Origin: Sporocytophaga myxococcoides
GTDB lineage: Bacteria > Bacteroidota > Bacteroidia > Cytophagales > Cytophagaceae
Direction of reading: 5' to 3'
DNA: 64,000 nt
Assembly: GCF_000775915.1 (NCBI RefSeq)
Contig: NZ_BBLT01000012.1
Coordinates: 1 to 64,000, forward strand
Position 1 is the first letter of the stretch, and every line of letters begins with the position of its first letter. The notes beneath the pieces were generated by a model, which did no database searches, was not told the DNA's origin, and worked only from the letters and a program-made list of their open reading frames with translations. Below are positions 15,491 to 25,239 of the stretch, piece by piece. The position numbers and the translations under genes are program-made.

Positions 15491-15931
15491 ATGAATTCCA
15501 GACAAACAGATATAGATGATATAAAGAGAATCATAATTTCTAAAGACCATATTGCTGTTGAAGAAAAAGCCGTTGGTTTAATTCTAAAGTATCAAAGAGA
15601 TGAAGAAATTTTATTACTTCTATGTGTAATTTTTGAATCTGATTGGCATTTCATGCACGAAGACATCGCTTCAAGTTTCCAATTCATAAAAAAACCCGTA
15701 GCTTCAAAATCTTTATTCAATATTGCCTTTTCGGACTTTGAATATCAAAATTGGAACGATAACTATCCTTTACAAAGAAAATGTACTTGGGCTCTTGCAG
15801 ATATTGGAACAGAAGAAGCAAAACAATATTTACAAGAAATTGAAAAGAACGCAAATACAACAATTGCTTCCTTTGCCACAAAACGTTTGCAGAATTGGGA
15901 CAAGGAAATAAATAGAAAAGGTCAAATATAA
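15491..15931 (+). CDS. Small HEAT-repeat-like protein
   Basis: A 146-residue helical protein. HEAT-like helices are visible around HIAVEEKAVGLILKYQRDEE and, best, in RKCTWALADIGTEEAKQYL followed by ASFATKRLQNW. It has no signal peptide or membrane segment, so it is cytoplasmic. Proteins of this size and type occur beside toxin or SUKH genes as immunity-like proteins. That fits the neighbour upstream but is not proven. The start at 15491 is the first ATG in frame. Confidence 0.65.
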   Translation: MNSRQTDIDDIKRIIISKDHIAVEEKAVGLILKYQRDEEILLLLCVIFESDWHFMHEDIASSFQFIKKPVASKSLFNIAFSDFEYQNWNDNYPLQRKCTWALADIGTEEAKQYLQEIEKNANTTIASFATKRLQNWDKEINRKGQI

Positions 15932-16562
15932 AGTAGTAATATTCGACTTTACTAACATCCCACTCTATTAAAAGACTATACGAACATCAATCAAGGTTCA
16001 ATAACATTTCACAATAGTCGCAGTATGGAACTTTTCAAAACTTACATTTTGAATAAATTTTATCGGAAAGGATGGATAAGTTTTTTTTTCTATATCAAAC
16101 CCCGTTTACCTTTATAAAAATCAATACCCTATTTTCATATAATTATAAGATTTACCAAAAAAGTATTTTTCACAATTCTTCCACTCTTATTTTTATTTAA
16201 TAGAACTTGTTATTTAAAACTCGGTCGCAATTGAATTGCGAAGTGAACTTGGATCTTTATATTAAAATCAAAAACAAGTCTTTGAACAATAGTTCAATCT
16301 ATAAAAAAATGACCAGAATTGGTTATTGATTTTGAAGTAAGCCTGGTATTCCTTTGCACATACACTAATAATAAATATCACATAGATCGAAGTAGATATT
16401 ATTGAAATGGGAATTTAATGAATCACAAGATCAAGTAGCTTTATTTCAATAGATCAAATTTATACAAGAATTTGTACTAGTCAGCTAAATCACTAATCCA
16501 ATCATTTTATAAACTGATCAATTTTAATTTTTAATTCACTTTTAACTTTAACCATTTAATCT
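15932..16562. other. Gene-free, AT-rich intergenic region
   Basis: About 630 bp with no supported gene. A perfect 17-bp palindrome with TCGCAATT arms around G lies at 16225-16241. The last 60 bp are pyrimidine- and A-rich and must carry the leader of the large secreted protease gene. I could not place a clear -33/-7 promoter. Confidence 0.5.
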
Positions 16563-19500
16563 ATGAGAAAAATGAATTTACTCCTTCTCACAGGAGGACT
16601 TCTATTGATTTTAGGGCACCAGGCGTTTGCCCAGAAATACAAAGAGAAAGATCATGGCTCTATTGATTCCTTTAAAGGAAAAATAAAAAATAAGAGAGCC
16701 CTTGATATTGACCTGCCAGGAAAAGACAAAGCATTCAGGGGTGAAGTAAACCATGATAAAGTCAGGAATGGAGCTACAACAGTTGCCGGTATTTTAAAAG
16801 ATGAACTCTCTGCGGGCTTTCAATTTACATACACAGAGAAAGGTGTAGAAGGACTGGTAGTTCTGAAAGACAAAAAGCAAGCCTTCAGATATTATACAGA
16901 AAAAGGAAAAGTAAAATCAAAGGAAGTTAATATTAACTCAGTGATGTGTGTTGAATATGCCTCCAATATCCCTGGGACTTCCCAGGCTCCTCCTATAGCA
17001 CAAGCCCCACCGTCCGGAGATCCGATTTACAGTTTACAAAGTTTACCTGGTGCAGGTGCGGTAGTTTACCTGGACTTCGACGGAGAAACTGTAACAGATA
17101 CATACTGGAATTCTTGGTATAACAACGGAAATATTATAAATGCACAGGCTGCCGCTGTAAATGCTACTCAGATTCAGGAAATATTCAATGTTGTATCTGA
17201 AGATTTTTTACCATTCCAATTGAATATTACTACAAGTTTGAGTGTGTACAATGCAGCTCCGGCCAACAGAAGAATGAGAGTTGTATTTACAGAGACAAGT
17301 GATTTTTTCCCTTTTGCAGGTGGAGTTGCTTTTGTCGGAATTTTTTCCGGAGGAAACCCATTAGTTAGTCCTGCCTGGGTTTTTACAGGTAATCTTCAGA
17401 ATGCGAAAAATATGGGTGAAGCTGCCTCTCACGAAATCGGACATACTTTGGGCCTTGATCATGATGGCAAAACTGGTGTATCAGAATATTATGAAGGTCA
17501 TAATGGCTGGGCACCTATAATGGGCGTAGGATATTACCACCCTTTGTCTCAATGGAGTAAATGTGAATATCCCAATGCATACAACCCTGGTCTAACTACA
17601 CCACAGGATGACCTGGACATAATCACAACATTAAATGGTTTTGGTTATAGAACAGATGAAGACCTGAATACTACCGCTTCAGCCAGAAATCTGACTATAG
17701 ATGGTTCAGGAAACGTCCTTGCTGCAAACAACAAAGGTATCATAAGCAAACGAACAGATATAGACTATTTCAAATTTACAGCGACCACCCAGTCAAATCT
17801 TGCGCTGAGTATTTCACCGGCACAGATGCATGGTGATCTTGATATCCAGGTAAGATTATTAAACTCAAGTGGTAGCCAAATCGCTGTATACAATCCGGCA
17901 GGACCAGGTAAAGTAGATATCTCCAATGCTATTAATACTGGAACATACTATCTGGAAATAGATGGAGTAGGGCAAGGAGATCTTACTACAGGATATTCTG
18001 ACTATGGTTCATTAGGAGCTTATTCTATTTCAGGACAACTCAGTGCATGTGGAAACAATTTTGAACCGAATGAATCAATCGCAGCAGCTTCTCTGATAAA
18101 CGTTAATACAACAAATAATGCGGCAATTACAACTTCCACAGATGTTGACTATTATAAGCTGAACGTTACAACTGCCAATCAGGATATAGAGCTGATATTG
18201 AAAAATCTGACAGCAAATTTAAAACTGGAATTACTAAGTTCCACTGGTACTGTGTTGTTCACCTCTGATAATTACGGAACCTCAGATGAAAAAATCAGTT
18301 ACCTGGCTACGACTACAGGACTTTATTATATAAGAGTAACTGGTGTGAGTGGTGCTGTTACTACTGGTTGCTACACATTGGCAAATTCAGTAAAAGTCAA
18401 TAACTGTCCAACCGCAAATGAACCAAATGAAAGTATTGCAGCAGCAACAGCTTTTCCTTTGAGAAGTTCTGTACAGGGAGCAATAAATACCACTACTGAT
18501 AAAGATTTTTACAAACTGATCAATTTAACTGCAGGATCAGTATTGAAAATAAATTTAACAGGTCTTACTGTAGACATTGATATAAGGCTATTAAATTCAT
18601 CTGGAACTCTGGTAGCTGGTTCATACAATGGAAGTTTTTCAGACGAAAATATCACTTATAATGTCCCTGCAACAGGCACATATTACCTTGAAATGTATGG
18701 ATATATGGGTGCAAACAGCAGATTTTGCTATACGCTTACCAATGATGTGATCCTTTCATGTCAGAATGCTTATGAACCCAATAATCAGCCATCTCAGCCT
18801 ATGCCGGAGATCCCTCTTAACTCTACTATTACTGCAGATTTTAATCTACCAACGTATGATTACGACTATTACGTGGTAACTGTACCTGAAAAGGGAACGC
18901 TTTCCTTTTCCCTTACCAACCCACCTGCTACAGGAATCTGGTTGTTGCTTTACAACTCAGCCCATACATTTTTAACACAAAGCAATACCCTGGCATTATC
19001 TTTTACAGTAACCACTCCGGGAAAATATACCATCCTGGCTTTTAATTCAGTTACAACTACAAACTTAAGTTGTTATAACTTAACCAACACATTTACTCCG
19101 GAATGCAATCTCTTTGAACCTAATAACACTGTAGCAACAGCTACTGTAACTTCACTAAACGGAAGTTTCAGAAGCACATTCACTGCTGCTACTGACGTAG
19201 ATTATTTTAAACTAACCGTAACTGAAAGAGGTCAACTGAACATTTCAATTGAAGATAGAGATCCAACTTCCATTATTGTATATAACCCGGCTGGACAGAT
19301 TATAACAGGTAATTCAAATACCGGATGGAACTGGCCAAGAAATTTTCTTGTGGCGGCAGCTACAACCGGGGATTACATCATTGAATTGAAACCGGTGACG
19401 AGCTATCCTATTACTTACCCAACCCAATGTTATAAAATACAGACAAGCTTTGTCCCTATGCCCGTGACTCTTTCCGGCAATGCTGTGAAGTTTAACGGGG

Positions 19501-20537
19501 ATAATTATGGTGTTATCGGAGATGAATCTGGTATTTATATTCCTGCAAGCAACAAGCACCACATTGAAAACGCAAATATGAAGTTCTCACTGGAAGCTAT
19601 TGTAAAATCTGATCAGGTACCTTACCCAGGAAGATTTAGTAGTAGTGATTCACCTGATGAAGGAATTTTCAGTAGTCCTACTATAGGTCAATTAGGAATT
19701 GTAAGAAGTGAATCATTGACTGGTAAAGATCTGTTGTACTTTTATTACTATGGTGGTGAATTATATTATGAATATAATTTTAAAGATGGCCTGTGCCACC
19801 ATATTGCAGTTGTACACGATGGTACTAATTTAATTTTGTATATAGATGGAGCCAAGGTTGTTGAACAATTAAAACAATATCCAACAAATACACCATACGT
19901 AACAGGTGATACTCATCCGATAATTTTAGGTGCTTTTGGCAATGGAGCTGATTTTGGCTTTCAGAAAAGTTTCAGAGGAACTATAAAAGAAGTTCGTTTC
20001 TGGAAAGATGTTACAAGACCTCAGGCCACTATACAAGATCAGATGAATAAGGGATTGAATGGTAATGAAACAGGCTTGTTGTGTTACTGGAAATTAAATG
20101 AAACTACTGGTCAATATGCCTATGACCGCAGTATCAATGATGGAATTACATTCCCATTCCCCGAACCGGGATATTTCGGATTGACACCAGATAATAATTA
20201 TTCGGACCCAAGTCGCGTTACAAATTCATGCACTAGCATTGGAAGTGCGAGATTGGCAAATGCAGATGCCATTGATTTTATGAATTCATCTCAAAAAAAT
20301 GTTCAGGTATATCCTAATCCATTTAATGAAGAATTAAAATTTATATTAAATGAAAATGAAACTGAACAACATTACAATGCTGAATTAAAAAACTCATTAG
20401 GAATAACCGTTTTTGAGCAAAAAGAAGTTGTTCCGGGAGTCGAGTATTCTATTAAAGAAAACATAGTCCCTGGAACCTATTTTCTGGAAATCACCAGTGG
20501 AAATGAGAAGAGGGTAATTAAGTTAATTAAACTTTAA
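16563..20537 (+). CDS. Secreted metzincin-like metalloprotease with PPC, LamG and type IX sorting domains
   Basis: A 1324-residue protein. A signal peptide (1-23, ending QAFAQ) is followed by a propeptide-like region to about 160. The catalytic domain carries the zinc motif HEIGHTLGLDH (H290, E291, H294, H300) and a Met-turn at APIMG (M320), which places it among the metzincins. Four prepeptidase C-terminal-like repeats follow, each introduced by an EPN sequence near 500, 620, 737 and 853 and each containing DxDxY(F/Y)K-type strands. Residues about 985-1190 are a LamG/concanavalin-like domain. The last 75 residues (VQVYPNPFNE to VIKLIKL) are a T9SS sorting domain. It is likely exported to degrade external protein. 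The substrate is unknown. It is a single gene with a terminator 28 bp downstream. Confidence 0.88.
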   Translation: MRKMNLLLLTGGLLLILGHQAFAQKYKEKDHGSIDSFKGKIKNKRALDIDLPGKDKAFRGEVNHDKVRNGATTVAGILKDELSAGFQFTYTEKGVEGLVVLKDKKQAFRYYTEKGKVKSKEVNINSVMCVEYASNIPGTSQAPPIAQAPPSGDPIYSLQSLPGAGAVVYLDFDGETVTDTYWNSWYNNGNIINAQAAAVNATQIQEIFNVVSEDFLPFQLNITTSLSVYNAAPANRRMRVVFTETSDFFPFAGGVAFVGIFSGGNPLVSPAWVFTGNLQNAKNMGEAASHEIGHTLGLDHDGKTGVSEYYEGHNGWAPIMGVGYYHPLSQWSKCEYPNAYNPGLTTPQDDLDIITTLNGFGYRTDEDLNTTASARNLTIDGSGNVLAANNKGIISKRTDIDYFKFTATTQSNLALSISPAQMHGDLDIQVRLLNSSGSQIAVYNPAGPGKVDISNAINTGTYYLEIDGVGQGDLTTGYSDYGSLGAYSISGQLSACGNNFEPNESIAAASLINVNTTNNAAITTSTDVDYYKLNVTTANQDIELILKNLTANLKLELLSSTGTVLFTSDNYGTSDEKISYLATTTGLYYIRVTGVSGAVTTGCYTLANSVKVNNCPTANEPNESIAAATAFPLRSSVQGAINTTTDKDFYKLINLTAGSVLKINLTGLTVDIDIRLLNSSGTLVAGSYNGSFSDENITYNVPATGTYYLEMYGYMGANSRFCYTLTNDVILSCQNAYEPNNQPSQPMPEIPLNSTITADFNLPTYDYDYYVVTVPEKGTLSFSLTNPPATGIWLLLYNSAHTFLTQSNTLALSFTVTTPGKYTILAFNSVTTTNLSCYNLTNTFTPECNLFEPNNTVATATVTSLNGSFRSTFTAATDVDYFKLTVTERGQLNISIEDRDPTSIIVYNPAGQIITGNSNTGWNWPRNFLVAAATTGDYIIELKPVTSYPITYPTQCYKIQTSFVPMPVTLSGNAVKFNGDNYGVIGDESGIYIPASNKHHIENANMKFSLEAIVKSDQVPYPGRFSSSDSPDEGIFSSPTIGQLGIVRSESLTGKDLLYFYYYGGELYYEYNFKDGLCHHIAVVHDGTNLILYIDGAKVVEQLKQYPTNTPYVTGDTHPIILGAFGNGADFGFQKSFRGTIKEVRFWKDVTRPQATIQDQMNKGLNGNETGLLCYWKLNETTGQYAYDRSINDGITFPFPEPGYFGLTPDNNYSDPSRVTNSCTSIGSARLANADAIDFMNSSQKNVQVYPNPFNEELKFILNENETEQHYNAELKNSLGITVFEQKEVVPGVEYSIKENIVPGTYFLEITSGNEKRVIKLIKL

Positions 20538-20564
20538 TAACTTCAATATCTTTAATAACTTCAT

Positions 20565-20594
20565 AAAAAGGCTGCCCTCATCAGGCAGCCTTTT
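20565..20594 (+). terminator. Rho-independent terminator
   Basis: AGGCTGCC and GGCAGCCT form a perfect 8-bp stem with a seven-base loop, flanked by A5 and T4, just after the metalloprotease stop codon. It may work on both strands. Confidence 0.85.
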
Positions 20595-20638
20595 CTAATA
20601 ATTTTTATCTTACTTGATCATTGTCGTGATCACTACCT

Positions 20639-20693
20639 CGCAGAAGCTATCTGACTTCTTCCCACCAATGAGAGCTACTTTATTAACTTGAAG
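20639..20693. repeat. Dispersed double-hairpin repeat, copy F (decayed)
   Basis: It retains GCTATCTGACTTC, CCAATGAGAGC and TTTATTAACTTG in the family order, but the first palindrome has lost its left arm. Position is after the terminator of the metalloprotease gene. Confidence 0.6.
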
Positions 20694-20881
20694 CCCAAAT
20701 ACAGTAGACTATCCAGGATTTTATCTCTTGACCAATCGACGGCGTTGAATCTTATTCCGTAAATACATATCTTGGTAGAGATACAAAAAAAAATAAACGC
20801 AACTGGTCTGAATATAAAGAATTATGTTGCATTATAAGATTGTAGCAACTTTAACTTTTAGAAATTTAAACTAATAGTACA

Positions 20882-21442
20882 ATGAACAAAAAATGGTCTA
20901 TTGATGACATTCAAAACACCTGGCAATTAGCAACAAAACTCCATGATGGGCAAAAGTACGGGGGAGCGAATCAAGGAGAGCATATAGAATATATCAATCA
21001 TATTGGCAGTGTAGTTTTTGAAATTATGACAGCCATTACTATGGAAGATGGAATGAATTCTGATCTGGCTATAAAATGTGCAATTCTCCATGATACCATT
21101 GAAGATACTAACTTATCTTATGATGATATTTTATCAAGGTTTGGCAGTGCAGTAGCTAATGGAGTTTTAGCATTGACCAAAAAAGAAAACATAAGTGGAA
21201 AAAGAGAAAAAATGCTTGATAGTTTAAACCGCATAAAAGAGCAACCCAAGGAAATTTGGGCTATCAAAATGGCTGACAGAATTTCTAATTTATATGCCCC
21301 ACCTTTTTATTGGACTAATGAGAAGAAAAAGGAATACCTTGAGGAAGCTCGTTTAATTCACAATGAATTGCAAGCTGGCAACAACTATCTGGGAATGAGA
21401 CTTGCTAATAAGATTACAGAATATCAGAAGTTTATCGATTAA
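20882..21442 (+). CDS. HD-domain phosphohydrolase, small alarmone hydrolase-like
   Basis: A 186-residue single-domain protein. The HD metal motif is H70-D71 in AILHDTIEDT, which also provides the E74-D75 pair seen in ppGpp hydrolases. Upstream His residues lie in HIEYINH (34-40), and the distal Asp is D132 in KMADRISNL. This arrangement and the size match small alarmone hydrolases (Mesh1/SAH type) related to the RelA/SpoT hydrolase domain, without a synthetase or regulatory part. Hydrolysis of (p)ppGpp or a related nucleotide is inferred. The next gene, an AraC/GyrI regulator, begins 14 bp after the stop, so the two are probably one operon. Confidence 0.78.
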   Translation: MNKKWSIDDIQNTWQLATKLHDGQKYGGANQGEHIEYINHIGSVVFEIMTAITMEDGMNSDLAIKCAILHDTIEDTNLSYDDILSRFGSAVANGVLALTKKENISGKREKMLDSLNRIKEQPKEIWAIKMADRISNLYAPPFYWTNEKKKEYLEEARLIHNELQAGNNYLGMRLANKITEYQKFID

Positions 21443-21456
21443 CTGCATGTAAAAGA

Positions 21457-22404
21457 ATGACAAAGGAACAATCTATAAATGAATATTTTTTTAGAATAAA
21501 TAAGGTTATTGATTATATCAAAGCTCATCTTGATGAAGATCTATCGCTTGAAAAACTTTCAGAAATATCAACCTTTTCTAAATTCCACTTTCATCGCATC
21601 TTTAAAGCACTGACAGGGCAAACGGTGAATAACTTTATCAGAAATGCCAGAATAGAAAGATCCGTATTCTATCTTAATCATGATCCATCCTCTACCATTG
21701 CTGATATAGCCTTCAGGAGTGGATTTTCTAATCAGGCATCCTTTTACAGAACTTTCAAAGATATTCATCAAATCAAGCCAACTGATTTCAGAGATCACAA
21801 GCGCAAAGAAAATAGCAAGATTTGCGAGAAAGATAGCAACAATCGTAACCTTCAGGAACAGATTCAATCCTACCTTGCCACCAGAATTTATAACTTAAAA
21901 GAAATAAATATGGACAAAGGCAAATCTATCCAGATAGAGATCAAGGATTTATCTGAATTGCACGTGGTTTACATAAGAAACTTAAGCATTCACATGCACG
22001 ATAGTGAAACATTTGGAAAAATGATTGAAGCGCTCTTGAAATGGGCGTTACCCAAAGGGCTTGTTAATTTTCCTGAAACAAAAGTTTTAACTGTATACAG
22101 AAGTAATCCAAATGACAAAGGGATTATCCAGGCAGATGTGTGCCTGACAGTTCCTGATGAAATTGAAGGAGAAGGGATTATTGGCAAAACCATTCTGACA
22201 GGAGGAAAATATGCAGTAATACATAAAGAGGCTACTTTGGCTGAATGCTTTACAACCTGGGATTATGTCTTTAAAGAATGGTTTCCAAGCAATGGTTATC
22301 AACCTGATAACAGGAATTTTTATATCAATCACTTAAATGAGCCAGAGAAGCATCCTCAGAAGCTTCACATTTTTGATATGTGTATACCTATCAGGGAATT
22401 ATGA
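21457..22404 (+). CDS. AraC family regulator with GyrI-like effector-binding domain
   Basis: A 315-residue protein. The AraC DNA-binding domain is N-terminal (about 10-115): LSLEKLSEISTFSKFHFHRIF followed by IADIAFRSGFSNQASFYRTFK. After a linker, residues about 150-315 form a GyrI-like/effector-binding domain (IEIKDLSELHVVYIRN, VCLTVPDEIEGEG, GGKYAVIHKEATLAE). This Rob/MarA-like order is typical of regulators that sense small hydrophobic or cationic compounds and control efflux or stress genes. It is coupled to the HD phosphohydrolase upstream. Confidence 0.88.
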   Translation: MTKEQSINEYFFRINKVIDYIKAHLDEDLSLEKLSEISTFSKFHFHRIFKALTGQTVNNFIRNARIERSVFYLNHDPSSTIADIAFRSGFSNQASFYRTFKDIHQIKPTDFRDHKRKENSKICEKDSNNRNLQEQIQSYLATRIYNLKEINMDKGKSIQIEIKDLSELHVVYIRNLSIHMHDSETFGKMIEALLKWALPKGLVNFPETKVLTVYRSNPNDKGIIQADVCLTVPDEIEGEGIIGKTILTGGKYAVIHKEATLAECFTTWDYVFKEWFPSNGYQPDNRNFYINHLNEPEKHPQKLHIFDMCIPIREL

Positions 22405-22609
22405 GGTCTTTTTTTTCTCTCTCCTTCCAATCTTTTGAAATGAGAGTACGGTACTGATAAAAATATTTTAATTCGTCACTCCAATTCGTCCCTTTGAATC
22501 TTATAAGTAAATTAATAATTTAGTCCTAACTATAAGAAGCATTGGAGTGATGCGTATATAAAGAAGTGATATGGCGCAATGCTGTAATAAAAAATAATGC
22601 ATTCAACAA

Positions 22610-23515
22610 ATGATATCCATATGTATTCCGGTATATAATTTTAATATAGCTTCATTGATAAATGAATTATCAAGGCAACTAAATTCATTGAATATTCAAT
22701 GTGAAATTATAGTTATTGACGATTGCTCTCAAAATTTAAAGACTATAAACAAAAGTTCATGCGAAAAACATACCTACATAGAGTTACCCGAAAATATTGG
22801 AAGAGCAAAAATCAGAAATCTATTTTTACAATATGCTAAATATGAATATTTACTTTTTCTTGATTGTGATGCTCTCATAAAAACATCCTCCTTTCTGCCA
22901 AAATATATTGAAATTATCAAGGACAACCCGAGCGTTGTTTGCGGTGGGAGGGTTTACGATCCACGTCCTCCCAAAAGAGAGTATAGACTAAAATGGAAAT
23001 ATGGGATTTTAAGAGAAAGCCAGCCTTACTCTGTAAGACGCAAATTTCCCAATCGGTCATTTATGACAAACAATTTTTTAATACGAAAAAATATATTAGA
23101 AAAAATTAAGTTTGATGAGCGGATTGCACAATACGGGCACGAAGACACTCTTTTTGGGTATGCTTTAAAAAAAAGTAATATTACCATTACACATATCGAT
23201 AATCCAATTCTCAATGGAGATGTTGAGCTCAATAGTGAATACCTCAATAAAACCAGAGAAGGCATCATTAATCTGATTCATATTTTGAATTTTAAAGAAT
23301 ATGATAATGACTTAATCAATGATATTGCGTTATTGAGATTCTATCAAAAAATAAAAATATTAAGAGGAATTATAAGATTATCATTTTTCGCTTTTAAACC
23401 TTTAACGATATTACTTTTAAAAAAAGGTTACGTTAATTTATACCTGTTTGATTATTATAAACTAGGCATTCTTATTGAAAACATAAAGACTAATTTGGAT
23501 AACCAGAACGTTTAA
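22610..23515 (+). CDS. Family 2 glycosyltransferase
   Basis: A 301-residue GT-A fold enzyme. The nucleotide-sugar-binding start is MISICIPVYNFNIASL, with the acidic strand IIVIDDCS (about 33-40) and the DxD-like LFLDCDA (about 83-89). The acceptor part has the FDERIAQYGHEDTLFGYAL segment (about 167-185), typical of GT2 enzymes with an ED motif. A moderately hydrophobic stretch near 255-285 may touch the membrane. It stands alone, with no sugar-pathway genes next to it, so the product (surface polysaccharide or glycoprotein) cannot be stated. Confidence 0.85.
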   Translation: MISICIPVYNFNIASLINELSRQLNSLNIQCEIIVIDDCSQNLKTINKSSCEKHTYIELPENIGRAKIRNLFLQYAKYEYLLFLDCDALIKTSSFLPKYIEIIKDNPSVVCGGRVYDPRPPKREYRLKWKYGILRESQPYSVRRKFPNRSFMTNNFLIRKNILEKIKFDERIAQYGHEDTLFGYALKKSNITITHIDNPILNGDVELNSEYLNKTREGIINLIHILNFKEYDNDLINDIALLRFYQKIKILRGIIRLSFFAFKPLTILLLKKGYVNLYLFDYYKLGILIENIKTNLDNQNV

Positions 23516-23560
23516 CATTCAATAGTATAAAGTTTTACTTAAATCTAAAAAACCATTTTT

Positions 23561-23953
23561 ATGAAAAATCTATTTTACACACTAACACTTTTAATTGGAT
23601 TGGTAACATTATTTTCATCCTGTAAAAAAGACTCAGATAATCCCAACCCTGAATCTCCCCTTCCAAAATCACAGGAATTTAATGTAAAAATTACTGCTAA
23701 TGAAACTTACATGTTTGACTTGGGAATTTTTGGCGATGAAGAAGGTGCATCGATCTCCAGGCAAGCGACCCATTTTTCTATAAGCACAGTAGAAAGAGAT
23801 AATAATTCGGGAAAAATCATTTATAAATATACACCTGCCACAAATTTTGTCGGCACCGATGAGGTTCAGATTAAATCAGAAAGAGGTTCAGATGGAGCAA
23901 GCCCAAATACCAACATAACTTATACAACGATAAAATTTACTATTATAAATTAA
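23561..23953 (+). CDS. Small surface lipoprotein, cadherin/Ig-like fold
   Basis: A 130-residue protein with a lipoprotein signal (LFSSC, Cys21) followed by a spacer rich in Lys, Asp, Asn and Pro. The rest is beta-rich, and the closing pattern YKYTPATNFVGTDEVQIKSE resembles bacterial cadherin- or Ig-like modules (phrases such as TPATNFVGTD are typical there). It has no catalytic motif. It starts 45 bp after the glycosyltransferase and may share its transcript. Confidence 0.7.
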   Translation: MKNLFYTLTLLIGLVTLFSSCKKDSDNPNPESPLPKSQEFNVKITANETYMFDLGIFGDEEGASISRQATHFSISTVERDNNSGKIIYKYTPATNFVGTDEVQIKSERGSDGASPNTNITYTTIKFTIIN

Positions 23954-23983
23954 AGAGAATATCCTGTCTAAAGCCTTTTCTAT

Positions 23984-24034
23984 GATGTTCACTTTAGAAT
24001 TCCTGTCAAGAATAGAATGATTAAAGTGAACATC
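23984..24034. terminator. Perfect 13-bp inverted repeat, possible terminator
   Basis: GATGTTCACTTTA (23984-23996) and TAAAGTGAACATC (24022-24034) pair exactly around a 25-base loop, 30 bp after the lipoprotein stop codon. There is no T-run, so it may be a regulator site or repeat instead. The rest of the 304-bp gap to 24257 shows nothing further. Confidence 0.4.
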
Positions 24035-24257
24035 AATTCATGAACAGTTAACCTTATCTACTAATTAATTTCACTAACAATAAATAAAGTTCTTCTTGAA
24101 GAACAAGCTATTCAAATTTTTAGACCAACCAAGCTATAAAAACTAGAAATAATAGACCAATCTGATTTGAATAAACTTATACTAAATCCTTACACTGATC
24201 CAATGACACCTGAATTTCCTAATTCTCCAGTCCGTAGCACCACTTAAAATTATTCTC

Positions 24258-25229
24258 CTAATTTTGCATTTTTATTTGTTGACCTTCAATTAATGAATAG
24301 CTAATAATTTCTTCGCTATCAAGATTTTCTTTATGCATATCAACACCTGATATTTGGCTGTTTTCATAGGTTTTGTAGTAGTAGATACCTTTATCAGTGT
24401 TGCAGCATGAAGAATAGATGGTAATTTCATATTTATCACCTAATCGAACACAGCCACGTTGCTGTGCGGCGGAGCCTAGAATATGGAAGAATTGACTTAT
24501 CGCTTCCGATTCAGAGCTGCCCGAGACGGAATTTATTTTAGTAAATACCGCTTTTACGAACCTTGAAGAAGAGGATAGATCACCAGGTAGTCCTATCGCA
24601 CCCATACCCCTACTGTATGTATCAAGTACTAAATCGGGAGCAAAATTATTTTTCGGTGGGTCAATCGATAGTGTCATGTAGTTATTAAGATTAAAGAGCT
24701 GCTTGTCGAACGTTGGGTTATTCGTCAGTACCCCTACGGGATTGTCATACACGTGTAAGCCTTCTTTAACGGACTCTACAGTAATGGACTCTTCTCTGTC
24801 TGAGATGATCCAGTGAAGGGGTGACAAGGGATACTCTTTGCTGAATGAGATATTTACAAGATTTATATCTTTAAGAGCTTCTTTCACCTCTGCAACCGTC
24901 TCGTATTGCCCTAATACCCATGGAATAAATTCAAATGGAGTAATGTTTATTTTCTTCGGATCTTCAGGTTTATAGTCTGCATTTTCCGGAAAATTAAGAC
25001 CCGCCATACTTAAGCCTTTTTCATTCGTTGCATCGTAGTAGAGCGGATATCCGTCGACATTCGTAGATATGCCAATAAGCGCATGGTGTGAACGGAGTTC
25101 ATCTACCTGCCGAAACTTGAAGACATAGTTTCTCGGTGTTACAGTTACCGTTTCGTTATAGGAATATTCCAGGTCGAGATTTCTCCCAAAATAATGATCC
25201 GTTGCTGTATAGTTTGCTGCTGTACACAT
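24258..25229 (-). CDS. Choloylglycine hydrolase family (bile salt hydrolase / penicillin V acylase-like)
   Basis: A 323-residue N-terminal-nucleophile amidase of normal family length. The chosen ATG at 25229 gives Met-Cys-Thr, so Cys2 becomes the nucleophile after Met removal. A longer frame from 25256 would bury it. Other family residues are present: R16 and D19 in FGRNLDLEYSY, the Asn in GLNFP, the Asn of LTNNPTF and the Arg of SSRFV. The closing GIYYYKTYENSQ is also typical. No signal peptide is seen. The sequence resembles Firmicutes enzymes much more than Bacteroidota ones, and its AAGGAGG ribosome-binding site is also unlike the neighbours. Bile-salt hydrolysis is the classic activity, but in a non-gut organism other amides (penicillin V, acyl-homoserine lactones) are equally plausible. 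Confidence 0.88.
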   Translation of the reverse strand: MCTAANYTATDHYFGRNLDLEYSYNETVTVTPRNYVFKFRQVDELRSHHALIGISTNVDGYPLYYDATNEKGLSMAGLNFPENADYKPEDPKKINITPFEFIPWVLGQYETVAEVKEALKDINLVNISFSKEYPLSPLHWIISDREESITVESVKEGLHVYDNPVGVLTNNPTFDKQLFNLNNYMTLSIDPPKNNFAPDLVLDTYSRGMGAIGLPGDLSSSSRFVKAVFTKINSVSGSSESEAISQFFHILGSAAQQRGCVRLGDKYEITIYSSCCNTDKGIYYYKTYENSQISGVDMHKENLDSEEIISYSLIEGQQIKMQN

Positions 25230-25239
25230 AAGTCTTTTT

